Shown here: in pieces, positions 45,154-53,072 of the stretch
How the letters are laid out: each line of letters opens with the position of its first letter
Position numbering within the stretch: the stretch's first letter is position 1
Assembly (NCBI RefSeq): GCF_002813375.1
Contig: NZ_PHUJ01000003.1
Location: forward strand, 1,674,001 to 1,738,000
From: Pseudonocardia alni
GTDB taxonomy: Bacteria > Actinomycetota > Actinomycetes > Mycobacteriales > Pseudonocardiaceae
Direction of reading: 5' to 3'
DNA length: 64,000 bases
The notes under the pieces: model-generated
What the model was told of the DNA's origin: nothing
Databases searched by the model: none
The model's input: the letters and a program-made list of their open reading frames with translations, nothing else
Translations under genes and position numbers: made by a program

Positions 45154-45941
45154 GCACGAACGAGAAGCGCAGCGGCGAGCACCTGGGCCGCACCGTCCTC
45201 GTCACCGGCGCCGGCGGCGGGATCGGCGGCGATTACGTCGCCGCGTTCGCGGCGGCGGGCGCGAACGTCGTGGCCACCGACGTCGCCGGGGCCGCCGACG
45301 CGGGGCTCGCCCTGGCCGACGAGGTGAGCTCCGCCGGCGCGGGGAAGGTCGTGTTCGTGACGGCCGACGTCACCTCCGACGCCGACTGGGAGACCGTCGT
45401 CGCCACCGCGGGCGCCGAGTTCGGCGGGATCGACGCGCTGGTCAACAACGCCGCGATCTATCAGGGCCTGGGCACCAAGTCGCACCTGACCGAGCTCACC
45501 ACCGAGGCCTGGGACCGGGTGCTGACGGTCAACGTGCGCGGCACCTGGCAGGCGATCAAAGCGGTGACCCCGGCCATGCGCGCCCGCGGCGGCGGACGGA
45601 TCGTCAACATCTCCTCCACCGTGGCGCGGATGGGTGCGCCCGGGTTCGCGCACTACGTGGCCTCCAAGGCGGCCGTGGACGGGCTCACACGGGCCGCCGC
45701 ACGTGAGCTCGGATCCGACGCGATCACCGTCAACGGCGTCGCGCCCGGCCTCGTCAGCGACGCCGCCAGCCGGACACTCAACACCGGCGACTACATCGCC
45801 GCGGCGGCGAAGGGGCGGGCGCTGGGCCGCGAGATGACCCCGGGCGACCTCGTCGGCGCCGTCATGTGGCTGGCGTCGCCGTCGTCCGGGTTCGTCACCG
45901 GCCAGACCGTCGTCGTCGACGGCGGTGGGGTGTTCACATGA
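45150..45941 (+). CDS. SDR family NAD(P)-dependent oxidoreductase
   Basis: A 263-residue classical SDR: TVLVTGAGGGIGGDYVAAFA, ALVNNAAIYQG, INISSTVARM-type Ser region (RIVNISSTV), and YVASKAAVDGL with the catalytic Tyr and Lys, then VDGGGVFT at the end. The ATG follows GGAGGA and overlaps the transporter stop. It may oxidise an alcohol or aldehyde intermediate of the pathway, for example a hydroxymethyl side chain made by the P450. Confidence 0.9.
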   Translation: MSTNEKRSGEHLGRTVLVTGAGGGIGGDYVAAFAAAGANVVATDVAGAADAGLALADEVSSAGAGKVVFVTADVTSDADWETVVATAGAEFGGIDALVNNAAIYQGLGTKSHLTELTTEAWDRVLTVNVRGTWQAIKAVTPAMRARGGGRIVNISSTVARMGAPGFAHYVASKAAVDGLTRAAARELGSDAITVNGVAPGLVSDAASRTLNTGDYIAAAAKGRALGREMTPGDLVGAVMWLASPSSGFVTGQTVVVDGGGVFT

Positions 45942-47293
45942 GCTCCGACCTGCGTTCCTGGCTCGACGTGCTCGACGGCCGCGGCGAGCTCGCCCGGCTG
46001 AGGTCCCCGATCGACCCGGACCAGGACGTCGCCGCGGTACTGACTCGTGCCGACGGACGGCGCGCCGTGCGGTTCGGCGACGTGATCGGCGCGGAGTTCC
46101 CGCTGGTGGGGAACACCGTTCCGAGCCGGACGCACCTCGGCCTGGTACTGGGCTGCGAACCGGCCGGGGTGGCCGACCGCTTCGCCGCCGCCCTGGACGC
46201 CCCGGAGCGCTGCCCGGAGGTGGAGGCGTCCGGGGCCCCGGTGCTGGCGAACCGCATGCACGGCGACCGGATGCTCTCGGCGCTGCCGCTGACCCGTCAG
46301 CACTCCGAGGACGGCGGCAGGTACCTGACCTCGGCGCTGCTGGCGGTCCGCGACCCGGTCAGCGGGCGGATGAACCTCTCGATCAACCGGCTGTTGGCCG
46401 CGGGCGAGCGGGAGCTGCGTGCGCTGCTGCTGCCCGGGCGGCTGCGGAGGATCTTCACCGAGGCCGAGGCGGCGGGGCGCGACCTCGATGTCGCCCTGGT
46501 GGTCGGGGTGCACCCGGCGCTCGTTCTCGCCAGCCAGTCCCCCGCCGACCGCGAGCTCGACGACTACGCCGTGGCCAACGCGCTGGCCCCTCCGGTCGAG
46601 CTGGTCGCCGCCCCGACCGTGGACGCGCTGGTGCCGGCCCGGGCGGAGTTCGTGCTGGAGGGCCGATTCCGGGCCGGACGCCGCGAGGCCGAGGGGCCGT
46701 TCGGGGAGTATCCGCGCACCTACGGTCCCGGCGGCCCCGCCCCGGTGATCGAGCTGGTGGACGGCTGGCACCGTGACGACGCGGTGTTCCAGACGATCCT
46801 CTCCGGCGGCCGCGAGCACTTCTACGCCGGCGGCGTACCGCGCGAGGCGGCCTGCCTGCGGGCCCTGCGCCGGGCCGGGCTGGACGTGGCGGCGCTGCGG
46901 CTACCCGAGTCCGGCTCGTGCCGGCTCACCGCCGTCGTGGCGCTCCGCGGGCCCACGCCGGGAGCGCCGACCACCGCGATGATGACGCTGTTCCTCACCG
47001 CGTCCACGATCAAGCAGGTCACCGTCGTCGACGACGACGTGGACATCACCGACGACGAGCAGGTGGCCTGGGCGGTGGCCACCCGGACCCAACCCGACCG
47101 GGACCTGCTGGTGGTGCCGAAGGCGAAGGGCAGCAGCCTGGATCCCTCGGCCGAGCAGGGGCTCACCGCGAAGCTGGGCCTCGACGCCACCGTCCCGGCC
47201 GCCGACCGGGACCGCTACCGGCAGATGACGGTGGCCCCGGCCGACCCGTCGGCTCTCGAGCGCCATCTCGCGGAGCTGGGGGACCTCCGATGA
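45938..47293 (+). CDS. UbiD family prFMN-dependent decarboxylase (HmfF-like candidate)
   Basis: A 451-residue UbiD-type reversible decarboxylase needing prenylated FMN. Features include LGLVLGCEPAG, NRMHGDRMLSALPLTRQHSE, MNLSINRLL and EAEGPFGEYPRTYGPGG with the conserved active-site Glu/Arg region, and the C-terminal VAPADPSALERHL. Its ATG overlaps the SDR stop and its stop overlaps the UbiX start, so it is made with its cofactor enzyme. The family decarboxylates aromatic and heteroaromatic acids, including 2,5-furandicarboxylate (HmfF) and pyrrole-2-carboxylate. Context with the adjacent molybdenum-hydroxylase operon favours a furan acid. Confidence 0.87.
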   Translation: MSSDLRSWLDVLDGRGELARLRSPIDPDQDVAAVLTRADGRRAVRFGDVIGAEFPLVGNTVPSRTHLGLVLGCEPAGVADRFAAALDAPERCPEVEASGAPVLANRMHGDRMLSALPLTRQHSEDGGRYLTSALLAVRDPVSGRMNLSINRLLAAGERELRALLLPGRLRRIFTEAEAAGRDLDVALVVGVHPALVLASQSPADRELDDYAVANALAPPVELVAAPTVDALVPARAEFVLEGRFRAGRREAEGPFGEYPRTYGPGGPAPVIELVDGWHRDDAVFQTILSGGREHFYAGGVPREAACLRALRRAGLDVAALRLPESGSCRLTAVVALRGPTPGAPTTAMMTLFLTASTIKQVTVVDDDVDITDDEQVAWAVATRTQPDRDLLVVPKAKGSSLDPSAEQGLTAKLGLDATVPAADRDRYRQMTVAPADPSALERHLAELGDLR

Positions 47294-47883
47294 GACGCAT
47301 CATCGTCGCGCTCACCGGGGCGTCCGGGGCGGTGTACGGGATCCGCGCGCTGGAGCTGCTGCGCGAGGTGCCCGACGTCGAGACGCACCTCGTGCTGACG
47401 AAGGCGGCGCGGGCGACGATCGGCTACGAGACGGACCACAGCGTCGCCGACGTGCGCGCACTCGCCGACGTCGTGCACTCCGACGGCGACCTGGGCGCGC
47501 CGATCTCCTCCGGCTCGTTCCGCACGGCCGGGATGCTGGTGGCGCCCTGCAGCGTGAAGACGCTGTCCGGGATCGCCGCCAGCTACGACGAGTCGCTCGT
47601 GGTGCGGGCCGCGGACGTGGTGCTCAAGGAGCGCAGGCGCCTGGTGCTCCTGTTGCGGGAGACCCCGTTGCACGCAGGCCACCTACGGCTGATGTCCGAG
47701 GTCACCGCCTCCGGCGCGATCGTGATGCCGCCGGTGCCCGCCTTCTACGCACACCCGCACAGCGTCGCCGACATCGTCGAGCACACCACCGGTCGGGCGC
47801 TCGACCTCCTGGACGTCGACACCGACGCGGTCGCCCGCTGGACCGGCGAGCGGGACGGACGAGCTGTCGTGCACCGGTCGTAG
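47290..47883 (+). CDS. ubiX: Flavin prenyltransferase UbiX/Pad1
   Basis: A 197-residue UbiX-type enzyme that attaches a prenyl group to FMN to make the UbiD cofactor. Motifs: RIIVALTGASGAVYGIRALE, SSGSFRTAGMLVAPCSVKTL, LVVRAADVVLKERRRLVLLL, RETPLHAGHLRLM and MPPVPAFYAHP. Length and phosphate-binding residues are normal. The ATG overlaps the ubiD stop. It is the last gene of the operon and is convergent with the LysR gene. Confidence 0.95.
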   Translation: MRRIIVALTGASGAVYGIRALELLREVPDVETHLVLTKAARATIGYETDHSVADVRALADVVHSDGDLGAPISSGSFRTAGMLVAPCSVKTLSGIAASYDESLVVRAADVVLKERRRLVLLLRETPLHAGHLRLMSEVTASGAIVMPPVPAFYAHPHSVADIVEHTTGRALDLLDVDTDAVARWTGERDGRAVVHRS

Positions 47884-47904
47884 ACGTGCGGCCGAGCTCC
47901 GCGC

Positions 47905-48777
47905 TCATTCGCGCGCCGTGCGCAGCAGCAACCGGCGGAACGCCTGTACCGGCGGGGACACGTGCGCGCTGGCCCGCGACACCACGCCCAGCTCACGGAA
48001 CGCACAGGAGTCGGCGATCGGGACCGTGGGGCCGTTGCCCGCGGCCATCCTCGGCAGCAGCGCGACCCCCATGCCGGCGGCCACCATCCCGTGCACGATC
48101 GCCAACTGTCCGGTCTCCAGTACCACCCGCGGACGGACGTCGGCCTCGGCCAGCAACTGATCGGCGAGGTCGCGCAGCCCGTACCCGGTACGCATCCCGA
48201 CGAGATCCTCGCCGGCCAGCTCGGCGAGCGCGACCTCCGCACGGCAGGCCAGCCGGTGCGCGGCGGGAACCAGCACGAGCACCGGCTCGCGGACCAGCAC
48301 GTCGACGCACAGCCCGCTCAGGGTCAGCGGCATCCGGGTCATCGCCAGGTCCAGTTCCCCGGAGCGCACGAGCTGCTCGAACTCCCGGGAGATGTCGTGC
48401 TCGACGATCCGCACCCCGACCAGCGGGTGCGCGCGCCGGAACCGGGCCAGCACCTCGGGCAGCATCCGCGCGCCGATGCTGGGCAACACACCCACCCGGA
48501 CCTCACCTTCGCGCAGACCGCTGACCTCGGCCACCCGTTCCCGGCCGCGCTCGAGTTCGGCGAGCGCGATCTCCGTGTGCTCGAGCAGCGCGGATCCGGC
48601 CGCGGTCAGCACGATGTGCCGGCCGGTCCGCTCGAACAGCCGAGCACCGACGTCCTGCTCCAGCTTGCGGATCTGCACCGACAACGACGGCTGGGACAGA
48701 TACAGACGGGCGGCCGCGGAGGTGAAACTCCCCTCGTGCGCGATCGTCACGATGTACCGAAGTTGATGAAGCTCCAC
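47905..48777 (-). CDS. LysR family transcriptional regulator
   Basis: A 290-residue LysR regulator. The N-terminal winged helix MELHQLRYIVTIAHEGSFTS, then AARLYLSQPSLSVQIRKLEQ is classic. The effector domain includes VRVGVLPSIGARMLPEVLARF and GLRDLADQLLAEADVRPRVV. It lies 55 nt downstream of the BenE gene and convergent to ubiX, between the two catabolic operons, and probably activates one or both with the pathway acid as inducer. LysR regulators also serve the hmf gene clusters of furan degraders. Confidence 0.92.
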   Translation of the reverse strand: MELHQLRYIVTIAHEGSFTSAAARLYLSQPSLSVQIRKLEQDVGARLFERTGRHIVLTAAGSALLEHTEIALAELERGRERVAEVSGLREGEVRVGVLPSIGARMLPEVLARFRRAHPLVGVRIVEHDISREFEQLVRSGELDLAMTRMPLTLSGLCVDVLVREPVLVLVPAAHRLACRAEVALAELAGEDLVGMRTGYGLRDLADQLLAEADVRPRVVLETGQLAIVHGMVAAGMGVALLPRMAAGNGPTVPIADSCAFRELGVVSRASAHVSPPVQAFRRLLLRTARE

Positions 48778-48832
48778 AGATCACCCCGGACCATCTGTTC
48801 CATACCGTGTCACCGTGCCGGCGCGCACGCGT

Positions 48833-50143
48833 TCATCCGGCCTCGGACCGCACCCTGAAGTCACCCGGCTCGACCACCGCGGAGATCGCGACCCCCGCGA
48901 CGAGCGCCCAGAACGGGCTGGAGATCCCCAGCGGCGCGACCCCGCTCATCGCCACCACCAGGGCCGTCAGCGCACCGGTCCGGAACCGGCCGTCGCCGAA
49001 CGCGCCGCGGAACGACGACACCAGCACCCCGATCATGGCGAGCCCCGCGACCACCGCCACCAGCTCGGTCGGCAGCGCCGTGACCGCGGTGACCGCGATC
49101 CCGGCGAGGGCGCCGAACGCGATGAACAGCACGCCGTTGACCACGCTCGCGGCGTAGCGGGCATCGGGGTCCGGCCCGGCCTGCGGACCCGAGCAGATCG
49201 CGGTCATGGGGCCCGCGACGTTGGCGTTGTGGCCGCCGGTCAGCGGGGCCAGCAGCCCGCCCACGCCGCTCGCGACCGTCATCGCGTTGATCGGGGGCCG
49301 GTAGCCCTGGCTGAGCAGCACGCCGTAGGCCTGGGCGTTCTCCGCGGCGATCACCAGGACCGCCAGCGGGATCCCGACGGCCAGGATCGCGGCGAGGTCG
49401 AACGTCGGTGCCACGAGCACCGGCGCCGTCCAGCCGTCGACGGCGGTGGCCTGCGGGGCGAACCCGCCCGTGACCGCGGCCGCGACCAGCCCGGCGACCA
49501 GCGCACCGAGCGCGCCGGGCACCGCCGGGACGAACCGGGACAGCAGCAGGAACCCGGCCACCGCGGCCGCGACGATCCACGGCGCGGACTCGGCCGCGGT
49601 CACCACCCCGGTGCCGAACCGGATCAGCGCCCCGGCGATCATCGCCATCACGATCTGCTGCGGCAGCCACCGGGACACGGTGCCGATCAGGCCGGACAGC
49701 CCGAGCACGAGCACGAGCAGTCCCGCGACGAGGAACGCGCCGACGACGGCGGAGAACGGGAACGTCCCCAGCGCCCCCACCACCAGGACGGCCCCCGGGA
49801 TGGAGAAGGCGCCGACGACCGGCATCCGGTAGCGCAGGGCGAGGAACAGCGAGATCAGGCCGCCGAACACGTAGATCCCGAAGATCCACGACGCGATCAC
49901 CCGGCTGTCCAGGCCGTTCGCGGCGGCACCGTCGATCACGATCAGCGCCGGCCCGGTGCAGCCGAACACGGCCGCGACCACCCCGGCTCCGACCGTTGCG
50001 GGGTTCAGCCGCCGGGGCAGGCCGCGCAGCCCGGACCGGATCCCCGGGCCGGGTTCGATGCGGCGGGTCGGCCGCGGCTCGGCCGGCGGGGTGGGCGGTG
50101 CGGCGGCCGGGCCCTCGGCGGGCTCGTCGGTCGATGCGGTCAT
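48833..50143 (-). CDS. BenE-type benzoate/aromatic acid:H+ symporter
   Basis: A 436-residue, about 12-segment transporter of the BenE family: GAGVVAAVFGCTGPALIVID, then NGLDSRVIASWIFGIYVFGG, PGAVLVVGALGTFPFSAVVG, and GGHNANVAGPMTAICSG in the second half. It lies 44 nt after the 2Fe-2S/CoxG gene with AAGGAGG before its ATG, so it is part of the minus-strand operon. It presumably imports the acid that the ligase activates. Benzoate is the family substrate; a furan acid is possible here. Confidence 0.87.
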   Translation of the reverse strand: MTASTDEPAEGPAAAPPTPPAEPRPTRRIEPGPGIRSGLRGLPRRLNPATVGAGVVAAVFGCTGPALIVIDGAAANGLDSRVIASWIFGIYVFGGLISLFLALRYRMPVVGAFSIPGAVLVVGALGTFPFSAVVGAFLVAGLLVLVLGLSGLIGTVSRWLPQQIVMAMIAGALIRFGTGVVTAAESAPWIVAAAVAGFLLLSRFVPAVPGALGALVAGLVAAAVTGGFAPQATAVDGWTAPVLVAPTFDLAAILAVGIPLAVLVIAAENAQAYGVLLSQGYRPPINAMTVASGVGGLLAPLTGGHNANVAGPMTAICSGPQAGPDPDARYAASVVNGVLFIAFGALAGIAVTAVTALPTELVAVVAGLAMIGVLVSSFRGAFGDGRFRTGALTALVVAMSGVAPLGISSPFWALVAGVAISAVVEPGDFRVRSEAG

Positions 50144-50187
50144 GGTGTCGCCTCCTTGCGATCACTCACCGGGCAGGGAGCGGGCGG

Positions 50188-51429
50188 CTACCGGCGCCGC
50201 AGTGTGCGGACGCGGGTGAGGCCCCGGCGGACGAGCGCGCCGACGGTGTCCCGGACGGTCCCCAGCACCAGGCGGAGCTGCGCACCGCGGCCGGGCTCGG
50301 TGACCGACCCGGTCTCGGCGGCCTCGTCGACGCTCGTCGCGAACTGCTCGAACAGCCGCCGCGAGACGTCCCCGGCCAACGCCCGGCCGAACTGGGCGAC
50401 GCGGCCGGTGAGGTGGACGTCGGCGTGCGCGGTCAGGACCGTGCCGCCGTCCGGTCCGGCCTCGGCGGCCAGCACGACGTCGGCCTGGGTGGCGCTGCCG
50501 CCGGCGTCGGCGCCCTGGGCGTGGAACCGCAGCCGGTGCGCGGCCGGGTCCCGCTCGACGACCTGGGCCAGACCGTCGAAGGACAGCTTCACCGGGCCGA
50601 GCGCGACGACGGCCCGGCCCCGGTAGCGGTCGCCGTCGAGCACCTCGGTCAGCCGGGCGCCGGGCAGGCAGCGGGCGAGCAGGTCGAAGTCGTCGAGCAC
50701 CGCCCAGACCCGCTCGACCGGCTGCCGGAGCGCGCTGGTGACGTCGACGACCGCGGACGGCGGACCGGAGGGCAGCCGCACCTCCTGCGCGAGCGCCGCC
50801 GCCGGCACCTCCTCGGCGGGGGCTCCGGCGCCGCTGCCGCCACCGGTCCCCCGCCCGACCAGGGTCCGCGCGCCGCACGCCCGGGGCCCGGGGACGCCGT
50901 CCGGGTGGCTCTGCCGCACGTCGTCGACGGCCGCGAGGATCCCGCGGTAGCCGGTGCACCGGCAGAGCACGCCGGACATCTGCTCGGGCAGCTCCTCGCT
51001 CTCCACCTCCGGGGTGTTGCTGAGCAGGTCGTAGCTGCTCATGAGCATCCCGGGGGTGCAGAACCCGCACTGCAGCGCGTGGTGGGCGGAGAACGCCTGC
51101 TGCAGCGGGTGCTGGTCCTCGGGGGTGCCCAGGCCCTCCACGGTCACGATCTCCGCGCCCTCGCACTGCACCGCGAACAGCAGGCAGGCGCGGGCGGCCT
51201 CGCCGTCGACGAGCACGGTGCACATGCCGCAGACGCCGTGCTCGCAGCCCAGGTGGGTGCCGGTGAGGCCGAGCTGCTCGCGCAGCACGTCACCGAGGTG
51301 GGCGCGGGGCGGCACGGTGACGGTCGTCTCGGTGCCGTTCACCGTCATCCTGATCCCGACGGTCTCGTCGGCGGCGACGCGGTCCCGCGGCTCCGCAGTA
51401 CCTGTTCGCCTCGGCTCCACCGTGGTCAT
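50188..51429 (-). CDS. Fused 2Fe-2S subunit and CoxG-like domain of a molybdenum hydroxylase
   Basis: A 413-residue fusion. Residues 25-175 are the small xanthine-dehydrogenase-family subunit with two 2Fe-2S sites: plant-type cysteines in GCEHGVCGMC (62, 67, 70, plus 82) and the C-terminal pair set QCGFCTPG and GVLCRCTGYRGIL (121, 124, 156, 158). After a Gly/Ala linker, residues ~222-380 form a START/SRPBCC domain of the CoxG type (VDVTSALRQPVERVWAVLDD, then DLLARCLPGARLTEVL). CoxG helps membrane association or maturation in CO dehydrogenase. Fusion of the two on one chain is unusual. The ATG overlaps the FAD subunit stop. Confidence 0.88.
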   Translation of the reverse strand: MTTVEPRRTGTAEPRDRVAADETVGIRMTVNGTETTVTVPPRAHLGDVLREQLGLTGTHLGCEHGVCGMCTVLVDGEAARACLLFAVQCEGAEIVTVEGLGTPEDQHPLQQAFSAHHALQCGFCTPGMLMSSYDLLSNTPEVESEELPEQMSGVLCRCTGYRGILAAVDDVRQSHPDGVPGPRACGARTLVGRGTGGGSGAGAPAEEVPAAALAQEVRLPSGPPSAVVDVTSALRQPVERVWAVLDDFDLLARCLPGARLTEVLDGDRYRGRAVVALGPVKLSFDGLAQVVERDPAAHRLRFHAQGADAGGSATQADVVLAAEAGPDGGTVLTAHADVHLTGRVAQFGRALAGDVSRRLFEQFATSVDEAAETGSVTEPGRGAQLRLVLGTVRDTVGALVRRGLTRVRTLRRR

Positions 51430-52292
51430 GAACGCTCCTTCCGGTCCCGGGCGCGGTGCAGCGCACGGGACAGCTCGCGGGCGGCGAGCACCCCGAACAA
51501 CCGGCGCCGGTAGCCGGTGGATCCGTGGGTGTCCCCGCCGGTGTCGACGACCTCGTCGGCCAGTGCGGCGGTGGCCGGGCGCAGGTCGTCCTCGTGCTCG
51601 GTGAGCAGCGGTGTCACGTCGCGGGTCACGGCGCGGTCGGAGATCCCGAACCCGGTCAGCCGGGCCTCGGTCACCGCGCCGTCGTCGCCGACCCGCACCC
51701 GGGTGACCACCCCGGCGAGCGCGAAGTCGCCGTGCCGGCGGGCGATCTCGGCGAACCCGAAGCCCTCCCCCGGCCGGGCGTGCGGGAACGTCACCGCGAC
51801 GACGACGTCCTCCGGCCCGGCCGCGGTGGTCATCGCGCCGGTCACGAACTCCTCGGCGGGCATCCTCCGCCGCCCGGCCGGGCCGGCCAGCTCGACCGTC
51901 GCCTGCGCGCAGCAGGCGACGGCGGGCAGCTCGGCGGCCGGGTCGGCGTGGGCGAGGCTGCCGCAGACGGTGCCCCGGCTGCGCAGCTCCCGGTGCCCGA
52001 CGAAGGGCATGGCCATCCCGATCAGCGGGACCGCGCGGGCGGACCGGTCGTGCTCGACCGCGCGCTGCCGCACCGCCGCGCCGATCCGGTACCCGTCCTG
52101 CTCCGGTCCCGCTGCCGTCAGCTCGGGCACGGCGGTGATGTCGACCAGGGTGCCGGGGCGGCCCAGGCGCATCGCGAGGACCGGCACCAGGGACTGGCCG
52201 CCGGCCAGCACCTTGCCGTCGCCGCCGGCGAGCTCGCCGAGCACGTCGTCGAGCCGGCCGGGGCGGACGTAGGCGAACGGTGCGGCCTTCAT
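51426..52292 (-). CDS. FAD-binding medium subunit of a molybdenum hydroxylase
   Basis: A 288-residue FAD subunit of the CoxM/HmfB/xanthine dehydrogenase medium type: APFAYVRPGRLDDVLGELAG, then KVLAGGQSLVPVLAMRL with the FAD loop, VGHRELRSRGTVCGSLAHAD (second FAD motif) and SDRAVTRDVTPLL. It overlaps both neighbours in the operon (ATGA junctions). It passes electrons from the 2Fe-2S clusters to the final acceptor. Confidence 0.93.
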   Translation of the reverse strand: MKAAPFAYVRPGRLDDVLGELAGGDGKVLAGGQSLVPVLAMRLGRPGTLVDITAVPELTAAGPEQDGYRIGAAVRQRAVEHDRSARAVPLIGMAMPFVGHRELRSRGTVCGSLAHADPAAELPAVACCAQATVELAGPAGRRRMPAEEFVTGAMTTAAGPEDVVVAVTFPHARPGEGFGFAEIARRHGDFALAGVVTRVRVGDDGAVTEARLTGFGISDRAVTRDVTPLLTEHEDDLRPATAALADEVVDTGGDTHGSTGYRRRLFGVLAARELSRALHRARDRKERS

Positions 52293-53071
52293 CAGCGGCC
52301 CGTGAAGTTCGGGGTGCGCTTCTCCCCGAAGGCCTTCACGCCCTCGGCGAAGTCCTCGGTCGCCCGCAGCATCGAGTAGGCCTTCCGCTCCAGCTCGATG
52401 CCGGTGTAGAGCGGGCCGTCGACGCCGCGGTCGAGGACCTCCTTGGCGGTGCGCAGCGCGGCCGGGGAGAAGCCGGCCATCTTCAGCGCCAGCGCGTCGA
52501 CCTCGGCGTAGAGCGCGTCGCGGTCGTCGTACAGGCCGGCCAGGATGCCCCAGTCGAGCGCCTGCTGGGCCTGGATCCGGGTCGCGGTCATGATGTGGAA
52601 CTTCGCCCGGGACAGGCCGATCAGCCGGGCCAGGCGCTGGGTGCCGCCGGAGCCCGGGATCATGCCGAGGTTCATCTCGGGCAGCGCGAGCTGGGTGCGG
52701 CCGGTGCCGAGCCGGATGTCGCAGGACAGCGCCATCTCCAGCCCGACGCCGAAGCAGTAGCCGTCGATCGCGGCGATGACCGGCTTGGTGCTGCGGGCCG
52801 GGGCGGTGACGTCCTGGCCGAGGTCGGTGAGGTCGATCGGGTCGACCTCCATGAACCCGGCGATGTCGCCGCCGGAGGTGAAGTGCTGGCCGTCGGAGCG
52901 GATCACCACGACGCGGACCTGCGGGTCCCGGTCGATCTCGGCGAAGCGCTCGGCGACCAGCCGGCGCATCTCCATCGTGACGACCGTGTACTTGCCGTGG
53001 GACAGGGTCAGGTACGCGACCCGCCCGTCGTGTGCGCGCTCCAGGACGACGTCGCCGCCGGTGAGTGCCAT
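52292..53071 (-). CDS. Enoyl-CoA hydratase/isomerase family protein (HmfE-like candidate)
   Basis: A 259-residue crotonase-fold protein. It has the oxyanion region FTSGGDIAGFM and IDGYCFGVGLEMALSCDIRL with the first catalytic Glu (GLEM), then LPEMNLGMIPGSGGTQRL with the second. Both acid/base glutamates are therefore present. It lies between the molybdopterin and FAD subunit genes. In furoate clusters a crotonase-family protein (HmfE) opens and hydrolyses the ring after hydroxylation to give 2-oxoglutarate. A classical enoyl-CoA hydratase role remains possible. Confidence 0.88.
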   Translation of the reverse strand: MALTGGDVVLERAHDGRVAYLTLSHGKYTVVTMEMRRLVAERFAEIDRDPQVRVVVIRSDGQHFTSGGDIAGFMEVDPIDLTDLGQDVTAPARSTKPVIAAIDGYCFGVGLEMALSCDIRLGTGRTQLALPEMNLGMIPGSGGTQRLARLIGLSRAKFHIMTATRIQAQQALDWGILAGLYDDRDALYAEVDALALKMAGFSPAALRTAKEVLDRGVDGPLYTGIELERKAYSMLRATEDFAEGVKAFGEKRTPNFTGR

Positions 53072-53072
53072 G

